A stretch of 64,000 nt of DNA from Flavobacterium sp. HTF. GTDB taxonomy: Bacteria; Bacteroidota; Bacteroidia; Flavobacteriales; Flavobacteriaceae. Within the stretch, counting starts at the first letter, position 1; every line of letters begins with the position of its first letter. Location of the stretch: the NCBI RefSeq assembly GCF_003105115.1, contig NZ_QETH01000015.1:1-64000 (forward strand). The letters are read 5' to 3'. This document shows positions 1-8,524 of this stretch, piece by piece. The position numbers and the translations under genes are program-made. The notes under the pieces were generated by a model. It ran no database searches and was not told the origin of the DNA. It saw only the letters and a list, made by a program, of their open reading frames with translations.

Positions 1-144
1 AATATTTTTCATTAAAAACTAAAAAGTATTGATTTTCAAACACTTATACCTGAAATTAAATTTCAAATCATAAGCAATAGTTAAATCCGTTTTTAACTGT
101 TTATTTTCCTTAAATTTACAGCTATCAAAATTAAACCCAAAATT

Positions 145-1734
145 ATGCCAACCGACTGTATCAGCTACCAAAACTCAGGATATTTCTCGACTTTGATACA
201 CGATTATTTAGACCAAAAACCGGAATTAAAACCGCTATATAACCATTTTCCAACACTGGAAAACTTTGAAAAACAAATCATTGAAAAACAACAGAATTTT
301 GATAATAAAAACCGGATTCCGTTAGTTTCTGTCTTAAAACAACAATATGCTTCAATTGATATTTCTGATTTTACCAGACAAAATATTGAACTTTTAGCTC
401 ACGAAAATACGTTTACAGTTACTACCGGGCATCAGTTAAATCTTTTCAGCGGGCCTTTGTATTTTTTATATAAAATCATCTCCACAATAAACCTTACCAA
501 AGAATTAAAATCAAAATATCCTGCTTATAATTTTGTTCCAATTTACTGGATGGCGACGGAAGATCATGATTTTGAAGAAATTAATTATTTTAATTTTAAA
601 GGAAAAAAATTCCGCTGGAACAAAGAAAGTTATGGTCCTGTTGGAAGATTATCTACCGAAGGTTTAGCTGAATTTTTAGAAATTTATGCTTTAGAACTAG
701 GATCAAGTACTAATGCAAATTTCTTAAAAAAAACATTTGAAGATTCCTATCTCAAGCACGACAATCTTGCCGATGCCACCCGTTTTCTGGCCAATAGTTT
801 ATTTGCCTCTCAGGGATTAGTAATTATAGATGCAGACAATGCCGATTTAAAACGTGCTTTTATTCCGTATGCAAAAGAAGAATTGTTAAAGCAGACTTCA
901 TTTAAAGCAGTTCAGGAAACTATAACTAAACTAAAAGATTATACGGTTCAGGTAAATCCAAGAGAAATCAATTTATTTTATATCGAAGATAACCTGCGTG
1001 AGCGTATTGTTTTTGAGAATGATAAATTTATAGTAAATAACACCAAAACTTCTTTTACAAGAGATGAAATTCTAAAATTATTAGAAAACAATCCGGAGAA
1101 ATTCAGTCCAAATGTAATTATGCGTCCGTTATATCAGGAAATCATACTTCCTAACCTATGTTACATTGGCGGAGGCGGGGAAATTGCCTACTGGCTCGAA
1201 TTAAAATCTTTTTTTGATGCTGTAAACATAACTTTTCCAATGGTTTTGGTTCGAAATTCTGCTCTTTTAGCCACAGAAAAGCAGGCAAAAAAAGCAGATC
1301 ATTTAGGTTTAACCTGGAAAGATTTATTTACAGAGCCAACCCGTTTAGTAAATACCATAACACATAAGATTTCAGAATTTCCAATTGACTTAACACCTCA
1401 GAAAGAAATTCTTGAGAAACAATTTCAATACTTATCCGAATTAGCCCAAAAAACGGACAAATCTTTTAGCGGTGCAGTAAAAGCACAGGAAGTTAAACAG
1501 AAAAAAGGATTGGAGAATCTTGAAAAACGTTTATTAAAAGCACAAAAAAGAAAACTGCATGATCAGTTAGAACGAATTACAGATCTGCAATGTCAGCTAT
1601 TTCCAAATAACAGCCTGCAGGAACGTCAGGCCAATTTCTCTGAATTTTATTTAGAAAAAGGCGAACAATTAATTCCATTATTAACTCAAAAATTAAGACC
1701 TTTAGAAACTAATTTTTCGATCATAACAATATAA
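145..1734 (+). CDS. bshC: Bacillithiol biosynthesis cysteine-adding enzyme BshC
   Basis: 529 aa, the usual BshC length. BshC is the putative cysteine ligase that adds Cys to GlcN-malate in the last step of bacillithiol synthesis, in the cytoplasm. Visible signatures are the nucleotide-binding-like TGHQLNLFSGP stretch at residues 94-104, the PIYWMATEDHDFEE segment near 130-143, a glycine-rich ICYIGGGGE-like segment in the middle (CYIGGGGEIAYW), and a Lys/Glu/Gln-rich C-terminal coiled coil around 440-490 that mediates dimerisation in the family. The gene stands alone, with bshA and bshB elsewhere. A perfect 11-bp hairpin follows the stop codon. The family assignment is firm; the ligase activity itself is family knowledge. 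Confidence 0.95.
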   Translation: MPTDCISYQNSGYFSTLIHDYLDQKPELKPLYNHFPTLENFEKQIIEKQQNFDNKNRIPLVSVLKQQYASIDISDFTRQNIELLAHENTFTVTTGHQLNLFSGPLYFLYKIISTINLTKELKSKYPAYNFVPIYWMATEDHDFEEINYFNFKGKKFRWNKESYGPVGRLSTEGLAEFLEIYALELGSSTNANFLKKTFEDSYLKHDNLADATRFLANSLFASQGLVIIDADNADLKRAFIPYAKEELLKQTSFKAVQETITKLKDYTVQVNPREINLFYIEDNLRERIVFENDKFIVNNTKTSFTRDEILKLLENNPEKFSPNVIMRPLYQEIILPNLCYIGGGGEIAYWLELKSFFDAVNITFPMVLVRNSALLATEKQAKKADHLGLTWKDLFTEPTRLVNTITHKISEFPIDLTPQKEILEKQFQYLSELAQKTDKSFSGAVKAQEVKQKKGLENLEKRLLKAQKRKLHDQLERITDLQCQLFPNNSLQERQANFSEFYLEKGEQLIPLLTQKLRPLETNFSIITI

Positions 1735-1750
1735 TTAGCATATAATACCA

Positions 1751-1792
1751 CAATAATTCAGGATAAAATAACCACTCCGTTCTGAATTATTG
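1751..1792 (+). terminator. Hairpin after bshC
   Basis: CAATAATTCAG at 1751-1761 pairs perfectly with CTGAATTATTG at 1782-1792 across a 20-nt loop. A short T-rich tail follows. It is probably the rho-independent terminator of bshC. Confidence 0.65.
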
Positions 1793-1851
1793 TTTCTTAA
1801 ACCAAATAGCGAACTTTTAAAATTTATTAACTAACCAATTTACCCAAACCA

Positions 1852-3123
1852 ATGGTAAAAGAACGCTTAATTTCGCTAGATGTCTTTCGCGGACTCACTA
1901 TTTTATTAATGACAATTGTCAACAATCCCGGAGATTGGGGACATGTTTTTCCGCCACTTTTACATGCCGAATGGCATGGTTGTACACCAACCGATTTAGT
2001 CTTTCCGTTTTTTATTTTCATTATGGGAGTTGCAGTGCCTCTCGCAATGCCGGATAAAAAATATGATGACACCACTTTCAGCAAAATTCTTATTCGTTCA
2101 TTACGAATGTTATGTTTGGGGATTTTCTTTAATTATTTTGGTAAAATTCAGTTTTTTGGTCTGGAAGGCATTCCACTTCTAATTATCAGATTATTAATTA
2201 CAATAGCAGTTGGCTATGCACTGATGGGTAATTTTAGTTCCAAGCTAAAAAACATCTTCGCTTTCTCAATATTATTTATTTACCTCTTTTTGGCTTACAG
2301 CGGTATAGAAGCGTATCATGATGTACGTCTTCCGGGGGTTTTACAGCGAATTGCAGTTGTATATTTTGTTGTTTCTCTTTTGTATCTAAAAACATCTCAA
2401 AAAACACAAATCATTACAGGAGTTGTGTTATTACTAGGATATTGGGCAGTTATGACTTTGATTCCCGTTCCCGGAATTGGTGAGGCTAACTTAGAAAAAG
2501 GAACCAATCTGGCTTCATGGCTCGATAGCATTATCTTAAAAGATCATATGTATAGCGGTACCGTGACATGGGATCCGGAAGGAATTTTAAGCACAATTCC
2601 ATCCATTGTAAACGGAATTATCGGTTTGCTAATTGGTCAGCTATTACAACAAAAAATAGCAAAAACTACTATTGCAAAAAAAATGGCATTGGCAGGAATT
2701 GCTCTGATTATTGGTGGTTTAGTTTGGAATATTGTTTTTCCGATAAACAAATCAATATGGACCAGCAGTTATGTTTTATACACAACCGGCCTGGCGACAG
2801 CAGCACTTGCAATCTTGTATTACATCATTGATATTGCAGAATACAAAAAAGGATTTAAATTATTTTTAATCTGGGGAGTCAATCCAATGATTGTATTTTT
2901 TGCCTCACAGATTATTCCGCAGTCTTTGGTAATGATTCAGTTCGAAAATCCACACAAAACCGGAAAACAAATTAATCTTCTGAGCTATTTGTACGAATAT
3001 GGAATTGCTCCGTTTTTCAGCAATCCGATGATGGCATCGTTTGCCGGAGCATTGGTTTATGTGGCAATCTGGACCTTTATATTGTGGATATTTTATAAAA
3101 ATAAACTAATATTCAAAGTTTAA
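1852..3123 (+). CDS. DUF5009 / NagX-like membrane acyltransferase
   Basis: 423-aa integral membrane protein with about 11 predicted hydrophobic segments. The N-terminal signature LDVFRGLTILLM, followed by HAEWHG and DLVFPFFIFIMG, is that of the DUF5009 family. This family is related to the catalytic region of heparan-alpha-glucosaminide N-acetyltransferase (HGSNAT). Such proteins are thought to move acetyl groups from cytoplasmic acetyl-CoA onto periplasmic amino sugars; the conserved His is the expected acetyl carrier. No amino-sugar genes lie next to it, so the substrate is unknown. A second, divergent paralogue lies at 15107-16297. Confidence 0.85.
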   Translation: MVKERLISLDVFRGLTILLMTIVNNPGDWGHVFPPLLHAEWHGCTPTDLVFPFFIFIMGVAVPLAMPDKKYDDTTFSKILIRSLRMLCLGIFFNYFGKIQFFGLEGIPLLIIRLLITIAVGYALMGNFSSKLKNIFAFSILFIYLFLAYSGIEAYHDVRLPGVLQRIAVVYFVVSLLYLKTSQKTQIITGVVLLLGYWAVMTLIPVPGIGEANLEKGTNLASWLDSIILKDHMYSGTVTWDPEGILSTIPSIVNGIIGLLIGQLLQQKIAKTTIAKKMALAGIALIIGGLVWNIVFPINKSIWTSSYVLYTTGLATAALAILYYIIDIAEYKKGFKLFLIWGVNPMIVFFASQIIPQSLVMIQFENPHKTGKQINLLSYLYEYGIAPFFSNPMMASFAGALVYVAIWTFILWIFYKNKLIFKV

Positions 3124-3233
3124 ATATTTTAACCGAATAAGTAATCTGGTTTAATAAAACTTTTTCTTAGCTAAAACACTATTCTTACATGTTTTAATTA
3201 TGAATTTATTAAAATCAATTGATAAAAAAAGTC

Positions 3234-3241
3234 TACTTTTG
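3234..3241 (+). promoter_or_regulatory. -7 element of the ndk promoter
   Basis: TACTTTTG matches the Bacteroidetes -7 consensus TAnnTTTG and ends 25 nt before the ndk ATG. I see no TTG at the expected 17-23 nt upstream distance, so only the -7 half is supported. Confidence 0.55.
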
Positions 3242-3266
3242 CACAAAATTAAAAATAAGTAATAAA

Positions 3267-3686
3267 ATGGCAACAAATAGAACTTTTACAATGATTAAAC
3301 CAGATGCTGTTGCAAACGGACACATCGGGAATATCTTAGCAATGATTACAAATGGAGGATTTAAAATCGTTTCATTAAAATTAACTCAATTAACTGTAGC
3401 TGATGCTCAGGCATTTTATGCGGTTCACGCTGCAAGACCTTTCTACGGAGAATTGGTAGAATTTATGTCACGCGGACCAATTGTTGCTGCTATTTTAGAA
3501 AAAGAAAACGCAGTAGAAGATTTCAGAACTTTAATTGGAGCTACAAATCCTGCTGAAGCTGCTGAAGGAACTATTCGTAAAGCATACGCAACTTCTATTG
3601 GAGAAAATGCAGTTCACGGTTCAGACAGCGACGAAAATGCTGCAATCGAAGGTGCATTTCACTTTGCCGGAAGAGAGCAATTCTAA
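3267..3686 (+). CDS. ndk: Nucleoside diphosphate kinase
   Basis: 139 aa. Ndk transfers the gamma phosphate between nucleoside tri- and diphosphates through a phospho-histidine and balances cytoplasmic NTP/dNTP pools. The protein opens with the typical FTMIKPDAV and carries the active-site His117 in [10 protein letters not shown]. An in-frame ATG 48 nt upstream exists, but its 16 extra residues fall on the promoter -7 element and lack family similarity, so the ATG at 3267 ([12 protein letters not shown]) is chosen. It is monocistronic, ending at a strong bidirectional terminator. Confidence 0.97.
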   Translation: MATNRTFTMIKPDAVANGHIGNILAMITNGGFKIVSLKLTQLTVADAQAFYAVHAARPFYGELVEFMSRGPIVAAILEKENAVEDFRTLIGATNPAEAAEGTIRKAYATSIGENAVHGSDSDENAAIEGAFHFAGREQF

Positions 3687-3733
3687 TCTAAATTTGAGAT
3701 TTGAGAGTTCCTATTTTAGCTGAACTTTAAAAT

Positions 3734-3769
3734 AAAAATGCCGTTTCAAAATTTTGAAACGGCATTTTT
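3734..3769. terminator. Bidirectional terminator between ndk and the DUF721 gene
   Basis: Near-perfect palindrome: AAAAATGCCGTTTCAAAA pairs with TTTTGAAACGGCATTTTT. The A- and T-rich ends make it a good terminator for the convergent genes on both sides. Confidence 0.9.
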
Positions 3770-3796
3770 ATTTTTATTTAAACGTGAACCTTAAAA

Positions 3797-4093
3797 TTAT
3801 CTCAAAACGACTTCTTTAACCACATCACGTCTTAGTTCTTCATTGATCATCTTAATGATTTTCGACTTTCCATGACTTAATTCATCTCTTAAAACAGAAG
3901 ATCCAAGTTCTACATAAAGTGTACTTCCCTTTAAAACAACATTCCTTGTATAGGTATTTACACCACTTCCCATTAATTGCTTCCAGGCATCACGTACGTC
4001 GATCTGATCCATTCCGGGCTGCAGCTTATTCGTCTGAATAATTTGCTGTAGCACTGCTCCAATTGTACTTTCGTTATTTAGTCTCTTTGCCAT
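3797..4093 (-). CDS. DUF721 (DciA-like) domain protein
   Basis: 98 aa with an IGAVLQQIIQ helix, a central DAWKQLMG motif and the VLKGSTLYVELGSSVLRDEL core typical of DUF721. The family is related to the N-terminal domain of DciA, a loader or partner of replicative helicase DnaB in bacteria lacking DnaC. A role in replication initiation is plausible but is inferred only from the family. Its start lies 20 nt inside the 3' end of the upstream lipoprotein gene on the same strand, so the two are translationally coupled. Confidence 0.8.
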   Translation of the reverse strand: MAKRLNNESTIGAVLQQIIQTNKLQPGMDQIDVRDAWKQLMGSGVNTYTRNVVLKGSTLYVELGSSVLRDELSHGKSKIIKMINEELRRDVVKEVVLR

Positions 4094-4514
4094 CTTTCAA
4101 AATGTTTATTGGTCCAGCTTTTTTATAATGATATTCTTTATTCTCAGTATTTTTAACCACCAATTCATCATCAGACAAGGTAATCAATTCTTCACTCCAT
4201 TTTGCATAATCTGTCTTATAATCTAAATAAACTTTCTCACCCGCAAAACGTACCGAAACATCCTCATAAGTATCTGTAGTCAAAAAAGTACCATCAAGCT
4301 GCGCCATTACTTTTGTTCTGGTTCCTTTATTTCCTTTTATCTTAAAGAAATCAAAGTTTTCATTCATTCCGTACACCTTCTCTTCACCTTTATCAAAAAC
4401 AACTTTTGTAATTTCCCAGTATCCATTTAGTTTTTCAATATCTGTCGGTTTAATTTCCTGTTTGCATCCCACAAACAAAAGAGACAAAACCAAAATCATA
4501 AAAGTATTTTTCAT
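4074..4514 (-). CDS. Small exported lipoprotein, lipocalin-like
   Basis: 146 aa starting at MKNTFMILVLSLLF, with a lipobox ending VGC (Cys16), so it is predicted to be a lipidated envelope protein. The mature part (LNGYWEITKVVFDKG, then alternating beta-strand pattern) resembles lipocalin-like Bacteroidetes proteins that begin with a 'G-x-W-x-I' strand. An upstream in-frame ATG would add 19 residues without a signal-peptide pattern, and they fall beside a repeat, so the inner start is preferred. Its 3' end overlaps the DUF721 gene by 20 nt. Ligand and function are unknown. Confidence 0.7.
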   Translation of the reverse strand: MKNTFMILVLSLLFVGCKQEIKPTDIEKLNGYWEITKVVFDKGEEKVYGMNENFDFFKIKGNKGTRTKVMAQLDGTFLTTDTYEDVSVRFAGEKVYLDYKTDYAKWSEELITLSDDELVVKNTENKEYHYKKAGPINILKDGKETK

Positions 4515-4531
4515 AAATAGAATTATTTTAA

Positions 4532-4638
4532 GGAGCTGGTACCTACTGTCCGCTGTATTCCCGATAAACAAAAACTACGGCTAAAAAGCCTTGTTTTTTT
4601 TTATCGGGAGATGCCGCTTCCATCAGGGCTAGGGCTCC
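4532..4638 (-). repeat. Structured intergenic element (flavo-1-like)
   Basis: A 107-nt element just upstream of the lipoprotein gene. GGAGC at 4532 can pair with GCTCC ending at 4638, and TCCCGATAA (4559-4567) pairs with TTATCGGGA (4601-4609). Between them lie CTGTCCGCTGTAT and GATGCCGCTTCCATCAGGGCT. From memory this vocabulary recurs between genes in many Flavobacterium genomes and resembles the flavo-1 RNA motif. That match was not tested. It could be a non-coding RNA or a REP-like DNA repeat. Confidence 0.45.
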
Positions 4639-4731
4639 GTTTTCAAAAGAAGTTTTTATTTCAATCACAAAGTTACTCTTATAAAATTTTCAAAAGAAAT
4701 AAAATTTCATAAAACCCATTAAACTATTTCG

Positions 4732-5028
4732 ATGTTTCAGAAAAGCAGTAATTGGATAATTCTCAATTCACGCGTACAAGAATCTAAAAATGATTCTTTC
4801 GTAAATTCAAAAATATTTTTCGTTAAGGGATATTGCAACCGCTATCAACTTTATTACTAAAGCCAAAACAAATTTCTCCAAAAATATGGGAAGATTTCTA
4901 CAGATGCAATCAAAATTGTTTCCTCAAATACGTGTTTAGTAGTGTGTACAGACGATACGGTTTGGGAATTAAAAAAACAAAATCAGGGTTTTAAAGAAAA
5001 TATGATTATCTGTTTTTTATTCTTTTAA
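4732..5028 (+). pseudogene. Degraded ORF with an in-frame stop
   Basis: One reading frame starting at ATG 4732 (MFQKSSNWIILNS) is open for 42 codons, meets TAA at 4858-4860, and then continues in the same frame for 55 more sense codons with protein-like composition (DAIKIVSSNTCLVVCTDD) to a TAA at 5026. Its last codons overlap the 3' end of the small membrane gene on the opposite strand, suggesting a deletion fused its tail to foreign sequence. I do not recognise the family. Chance open frame is possible. Confidence 0.4.
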
Positions 5029-5173
5029 GCATTCCCATAAAAAAGAACACCAAACCCAACACTAACAAAATGTAATAGAAAGACAAGCTTTTGTCTTTTA
5101 GAACATTTGCTAAAACAAAACTTATTACACTTGCAAAATAAAAAGTAACAGGTGTTATATTTTTTAAACTCAT
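5006..5173 (-). CDS. Small two-helix membrane protein downstream of ftsY
   Basis: A 55-aa ORF beginning MSLKNITPVTFYFASVISFV and ending MLKRIKNR. It has two hydrophobic segments (about residues 8-24 and 32-48) separated by a short charged hinge (LKDKS) and a positively charged C-terminus, so it is predicted to be an inner-membrane hairpin with both ends inside. It starts 16 nt after the ftsY stop on the same strand, consistent with co-transcription. Small flavobacterial membrane proteins of this shape (for example DUF6095) are known; I cannot assign a family with certainty. Confidence 0.65.
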   Translation of the reverse strand: MSLKNITPVTFYFASVISFVLANVLKDKSLSFYYILLVLGLVFFFMGMLKRIKNR

Positions 5174-5189
5174 TCTGATTATTATTTTC

Positions 5190-6143
5190 TTATTTAAAGA
5201 AACTATCTACAAATTCATATTTATTAAAAACCTGTAAATCTTCAATACCTTCACCAACTCCAATATACTTTACCGGAATCTGGAATTGATCTGAAATACC
5301 AATTACGACACCACCCTTAGCAGTTCCGTCTAATTTTGTAACAGCCAGAGAAGTCACCTCTGTAGCAGCAGTAAACTGTTTTGCCTGTTCAAAAGCATTT
5401 TGACCAGTTGAACCATCCAAAACCAAAAGTACATCATGAGGTGCATCTGCTACTACTTTCTGCATAACACGCTTTACTTTGGTAAGTTCGTTCATCAAAT
5501 TGATTTTATTATGCAGACGTCCGGCAGTATCAATAATTACAATATCAGCATTTTGAGCCACGGCTGACTGCAAAGTGTCAAATGCAACAGAAGCAGGATC
5601 ACTTCCCATTTGCTGTCTGACAATCGGCACATCCACCCTGTCTGCCCATACTTGTAGTTGATCGATAGCAGCAGCACGAAACGTGTCTGCAGCTCCTAAA
5701 ACAACTTTATACCCTGCTTTCTTGAACTGATAAGCCAGTTTACCAATTGTTGTAGTTTTTCCGACTCCATTGACTCCAACCACCATCAAAACGTATGGTT
5801 TCTTGTCTTTTGGAATATCAAATTCAGTAGCTTCGCCTCTGTTTGTTTCAGATAACAAAGCACCTATTTCATCGCGAAGAATCTGATTTAGTTCGTCTGT
5901 TCCTAAGTACTTATCTTCTGCTACACGTTTTTCAATTCTTGAAATTACTTTTAATGTTGTATTTACCCCAACATCCGAAGCAACCAGAATTTCTTCCAGA
6001 TTATCTAATACATCGTCATCAACTTTAGATTTTCCGGCTACGGCTTTACTTAACTTTGAGAAAAAAGTAGTTTTTGATTTTTCAAGACCTTTGTCTAAAG
6101 TCTCTTTTTTATCAGTAGAGAATAATTTTTTAAAAAAACTCAT
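5190..6143 (-). CDS. ftsY: Signal recognition particle receptor FtsY
   Basis: 317 aa. FtsY is the membrane-associated GTPase that docks SRP-ribosome complexes at the Sec translocon. It has a short basic N-terminus, the helical N domain, then the NG GTPase with G1 GVNGVGKTT (123-131), DTFRAAAIDQL (153-163), DTAGR (205-209) and TKLDGTAKGG (269-278). The long acidic A domain of E. coli FtsY is absent, as is usual outside proteobacteria. It sits downstream of rpmB-rpmG-DUF4295 and ahead of a small membrane gene on the same strand. A hairpin at 6252-6281 separates it from the ribosomal genes. Confidence 0.97.
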   Translation of the reverse strand: MSFFKKLFSTDKKETLDKGLEKSKTTFFSKLSKAVAGKSKVDDDVLDNLEEILVASDVGVNTTLKVISRIEKRVAEDKYLGTDELNQILRDEIGALLSETNRGEATEFDIPKDKKPYVLMVVGVNGVGKTTTIGKLAYQFKKAGYKVVLGAADTFRAAAIDQLQVWADRVDVPIVRQQMGSDPASVAFDTLQSAVAQNADIVIIDTAGRLHNKINLMNELTKVKRVMQKVVADAPHDVLLVLDGSTGQNAFEQAKQFTAATEVTSLAVTKLDGTAKGGVVIGISDQFQIPVKYIGVGEGIEDLQVFNKYEFVDSFFK

Positions 6144-6251
6144 TTTTTTGTAGATTATTTGATTATCCGACTTCTGAATTATCAGAAATCCAAATCTTTA
6201 AAGAAAGCCAATTGTTACTCCTTCAAATTTATAGACAAATATAGGTAATAA

Positions 6252-6281
6252 AAAAGCTACTTCCGAATGAAAGTAGCTTTT
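6252..6281 (-). terminator. Terminator of the rpmB-rpmG-DUF4295 operon
   Basis: AAAAGCTACTT (6252-6262) pairs with AAGTAGCTTTT (6271-6281). On the minus strand it ends in a T run, directly after the DUF4295 stop and before ftsY. Confidence 0.8.
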
Positions 6282-6300
6282 CTATATAATGTAATTGTAA

Positions 6301-6453
6301 TTATTTCTTTTTCAAGAATTCATCAACTTCTTCAGGAGCCATAATAGATTCTACGAATGTATATGCACCAGTTTTAGGAGATTTCACCATTTTGATGGCT
6401 TTTGATAATCTCTTAGAAGATGTTTGTAACGATGCTACGGTTTTCTTTGCCAT
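6301..6453 (-). CDS. DUF4295 family small basic protein
   Basis: A 50-aa gene starting MAKKTVASLQTSSKRLSKAI and ending EEVDEFLKKK. Its basic composition, the K-rich helix and its place directly after rpmG match the DUF4295 proteins found with L28-L33 across Bacteroidetes. The neighbourhood and charge suggest a ribosome-associated role, but that is inference. It begins 75 nt after the rpmG stop and ends just before the operon terminator. Confidence 0.88.
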   Translation of the reverse strand: MAKKTVASLQTSSKRLSKAIKMVKSPKTGAYTFVESIMAPEEVDEFLKKK

Positions 6454-6528
6454 GATTCAAATGTTATTTGAAGCTTTTATAAAACTCTCATGGCTAAACC
6501 ATTCGAGATTTACAAAAATCTCTAATTA

Positions 6529-6711
6529 TTACTTAATTTCTTTATGAACAGTTACTCTTTTTAAGATTGGATTAAATTTCTTAATCTCTAATCTGTCCGG
6601 AGTATTTTTTTTGTTCTTAGTTGTAATATATCTAGAAGTTCCTGGAACACCAGAAGTCTTGTGCTCAGTACATTCTAAAATTACTTGGATTCTATTACCT
6701 TTCTTTGCCAT
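6529..6711 (-). CDS. rpmG: 50S ribosomal protein L33
   Basis: 60 aa with the L33 pattern ([20 protein letters not shown], then RLEIKKFNP and a basic C-terminus). Only one cysteine is present, so it is the zinc-independent (C-minus) form. It lies 27 nt after rpmB on the same strand and is followed by DUF4295, the standard Bacteroidetes order. Large-subunit protein near the E site. Confidence 0.97.
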
Positions 6712-6738
6712 CTTGCTATATATTTATTTAGGAAAAGA

Positions 6739-6975
6739 TTATTTGATAAATCCTTCTGACTGTGCTTTTTTCAAAACAGCAGTGATTCCATTTTTATTAA
6801 TTGTTTTTATCGTAGATGCTGCTACTCTAAGAGTAATCCATCTATCTTCTTCTGGAAGATAAAAACGCTTTTTAACTAAGTTTACAGAAAACTTTCTCTT
6901 AGTTTTGTTCATAGCGTGAGAAACGTTATTTCCTACCATCGCTCTTTTACCTGTAAGGTCACAAACTCTTGACAT
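6739..6975 (-). CDS. rpmB: 50S ribosomal protein L28
   Basis: 78 aa. It begins [20 protein letters not shown], the L28 signature, followed by KRKFSVNL and a basic C-terminal half. Only Cys5 of the possible zinc ligands is present, so this too is a zinc-independent form. First gene of the rpmB-rpmG-DUF4295 operon. Confidence 0.97.
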   Translation of the reverse strand: MSRVCDLTGKRAMVGNNVSHAMNKTKRKFSVNLVKKRFYLPEEDRWITLRVAASTIKTINKNGITAVLKKAQSEGFIK

Positions 6976-7046
6976 TATACTTATCTTTTATCGTTATTCA
7001 AAATCAGGGTGCAAAGAAAAGAAAAATAAACCATTGTAGCAAAAAA

Positions 7047-8300
7047 TTATTGCACAATTTTCAAAATTTCTTTCTGTAATATTTCCAAACTCTTAATGGT
7101 CGCTCTATCTATCACTTTTTCACGTGGTTGGCCAAAGTTAAACTCTTCGGTAATTACACCATTTGGTGTAGCCAAAGCAATAAAAACTGTCCCAATTTCA
7201 GCATCTGAGTCTCCTTTTGATGGTCCAGCGTTGCCAGTTGTAGCAATTGAATAGTCTGTTTTGAGTATCTCTTTCACATTCAAAGCCATAGCGGTTGCAA
7301 CCTGCGCACTTACTACAGAATATTGATCTACCAATTCCTGCGACACCCCAAGAACATTAACCTTCACCTCTGTTGCATACGAAACAATACTTCCCTTGAA
7401 ATAATTTGAAGCTCCCGGAACAGCCGATAAAATTGAGGCAATTTTTCCTCCTGTAAAACTTTCAGCCGTAGAAATAGTTTTGTTTTCTTTTGCCAAAAGT
7501 TTCCCTACAACAGATTCAATCGTTTCATTTTCTTCGTAACCTACTATTATATCATGAATTATAGCATCCAGTGATTTTATATTGGCTTCAAGTGCCTCTT
7601 CCAGCATCTCTTTATCAGTTCCCCTGGCAGAAAGTCTTAAACGCACTCTCCCCGGATTTGGCAGATAAGCCAGTTTAATAAAATCAGGAAGATTATTTTC
7701 CCAGTTCTCAATACGTTCCGCAACCAGACTCTCACCCTGACCGTAAGTCAAAATTGTTTTATGAATAATATAGGGACGTTTGTATTCGCGAACAATTTTA
7801 GGAATTATTTCTTCTTCGATGAGATACTTCATTTCATAAGGAACTCCGGGAAGGGAAATAAATACCGTATTTTCTTTTTTCATCCACATACCTGGCGCAG
7901 TACCAACTTTATTATGCAAAACGGTACAAGTTGAAGGCACTAATGCCTGATCTTTATTTAATTGTGAAATCGGGCGTTTATAAAAACCTTCTATCAGCTC
8001 TGTGACATGAGCCAGTACATCCGGATTTACCACTAATTCATCATCGAAATATTCGCAAAAAGTTTTTTTGGTTACATCATCTTTTGTCGGACCTAAGCCA
8101 CCTGTTATAATAACCACATCTACTTTGTTTTGCAACTGGGCAAAAGTGTCTAAAATGTGTTTTTTGTCGTCACTTATCGAAATCATCTCGGTAACCTCAA
8201 CTCCAATTTTGTCTAATGATTTTGCTATAAAGCCTGAATTGGTATCTACGATCTGACCAATTAAAATTTCATCACCGATAGTTATAATAGTTGCTTTCAT
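7047..8300 (-). CDS. cinA: CinA family nicotinamide-nucleotide amidohydrolase
   Basis: 417 aa with the two CinA domains: an N-terminal MoaB/MogA-like domain ([13 protein letters not shown] at 9-21, [10 protein letters not shown] at 66-75), associated with ADP-ribose pyrophosphatase activity in the family, and a C-terminal PncC domain (about 262-417) that deamidates nicotinamide mononucleotide in NAD salvage. The PncC motif reads TAESFTGG (278-285) where most members have TAESCTGG; the Ser is kept. An upstream start would add 35 residues without family similarity, so [11 protein letters not shown] is chosen. Confidence 0.93.
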   Translation of the reverse strand: MKATIITIGDEILIGQIVDTNSGFIAKSLDKIGVEVTEMISISDDKKHILDTFAQLQNKVDVVIITGGLGPTKDDVTKKTFCEYFDDELVVNPDVLAHVTELIEGFYKRPISQLNKDQALVPSTCTVLHNKVGTAPGMWMKKENTVFISLPGVPYEMKYLIEEEIIPKIVREYKRPYIIHKTILTYGQGESLVAERIENWENNLPDFIKLAYLPNPGRVRLRLSARGTDKEMLEEALEANIKSLDAIIHDIIVGYEENETIESVVGKLLAKENKTISTAESFTGGKIASILSAVPGASNYFKGSIVSYATEVKVNVLGVSQELVDQYSVVSAQVATAMALNVKEILKTDYSIATTGNAGPSKGDSDAEIGTVFIALATPNGVITEEFNFGQPREKVIDRATIKSLEILQKEILKIVQ

Positions 8301-8354
8301 ACGATAATTTTGTTTTCTGCTGCAAATATGCAGGTCGTTATTAGAAAGTAGGCA

Positions 8355-8408
8355 GTTGTCGCGAAGATTGCATGAGAGGGGCAGAAACAGCATCCTTTGC
8401 GACAAAGA
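8355..8408. repeat. Possible diverged palindromic intergenic element
   Basis: TTGTCGC at the left pairs with GCGACAA at the right. Between them is a segment ending AGCATCCTTT, resembling the GCGGCATC part of the element at 4532-4638. This may be a decayed copy of the same repeat class in the cinA upstream region. The similarity is short. Confidence 0.3.
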
Positions 8409-8470
8409 AGCGTTTCATTGATATAAAAGTTTTTCGTGGAAAAGATCCAGAGTTTCAGAAATCCGTTACA

Positions 8471-8512
8471 ACCTTATTTTTAGCCTTTTTAAAATTAAGC
8501 CAAAAATAAGGT
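8471..8512 (-). terminator. Hairpin downstream of the Hpt gene
   Basis: ACCTTATTTTT (8471-8481) pairs perfectly with AAAAATAAGGT (8502-8512). It lies 12 nt beyond the stop of the minus-strand Hpt gene. There is no clear T run after it on that strand, so its efficiency is uncertain. Confidence 0.5.
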
Positions 8513-8524
8513 CACACTCGAATT

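Noticed and set aside
1827..2084. Open frame on the minus strand inside the DUF5009 gene
   Set aside because: It is a shadow of the real plus-strand gene with no family similarity. Similar shadows inside secA, the E2, purB and antiporter genes were left out for the same reason.
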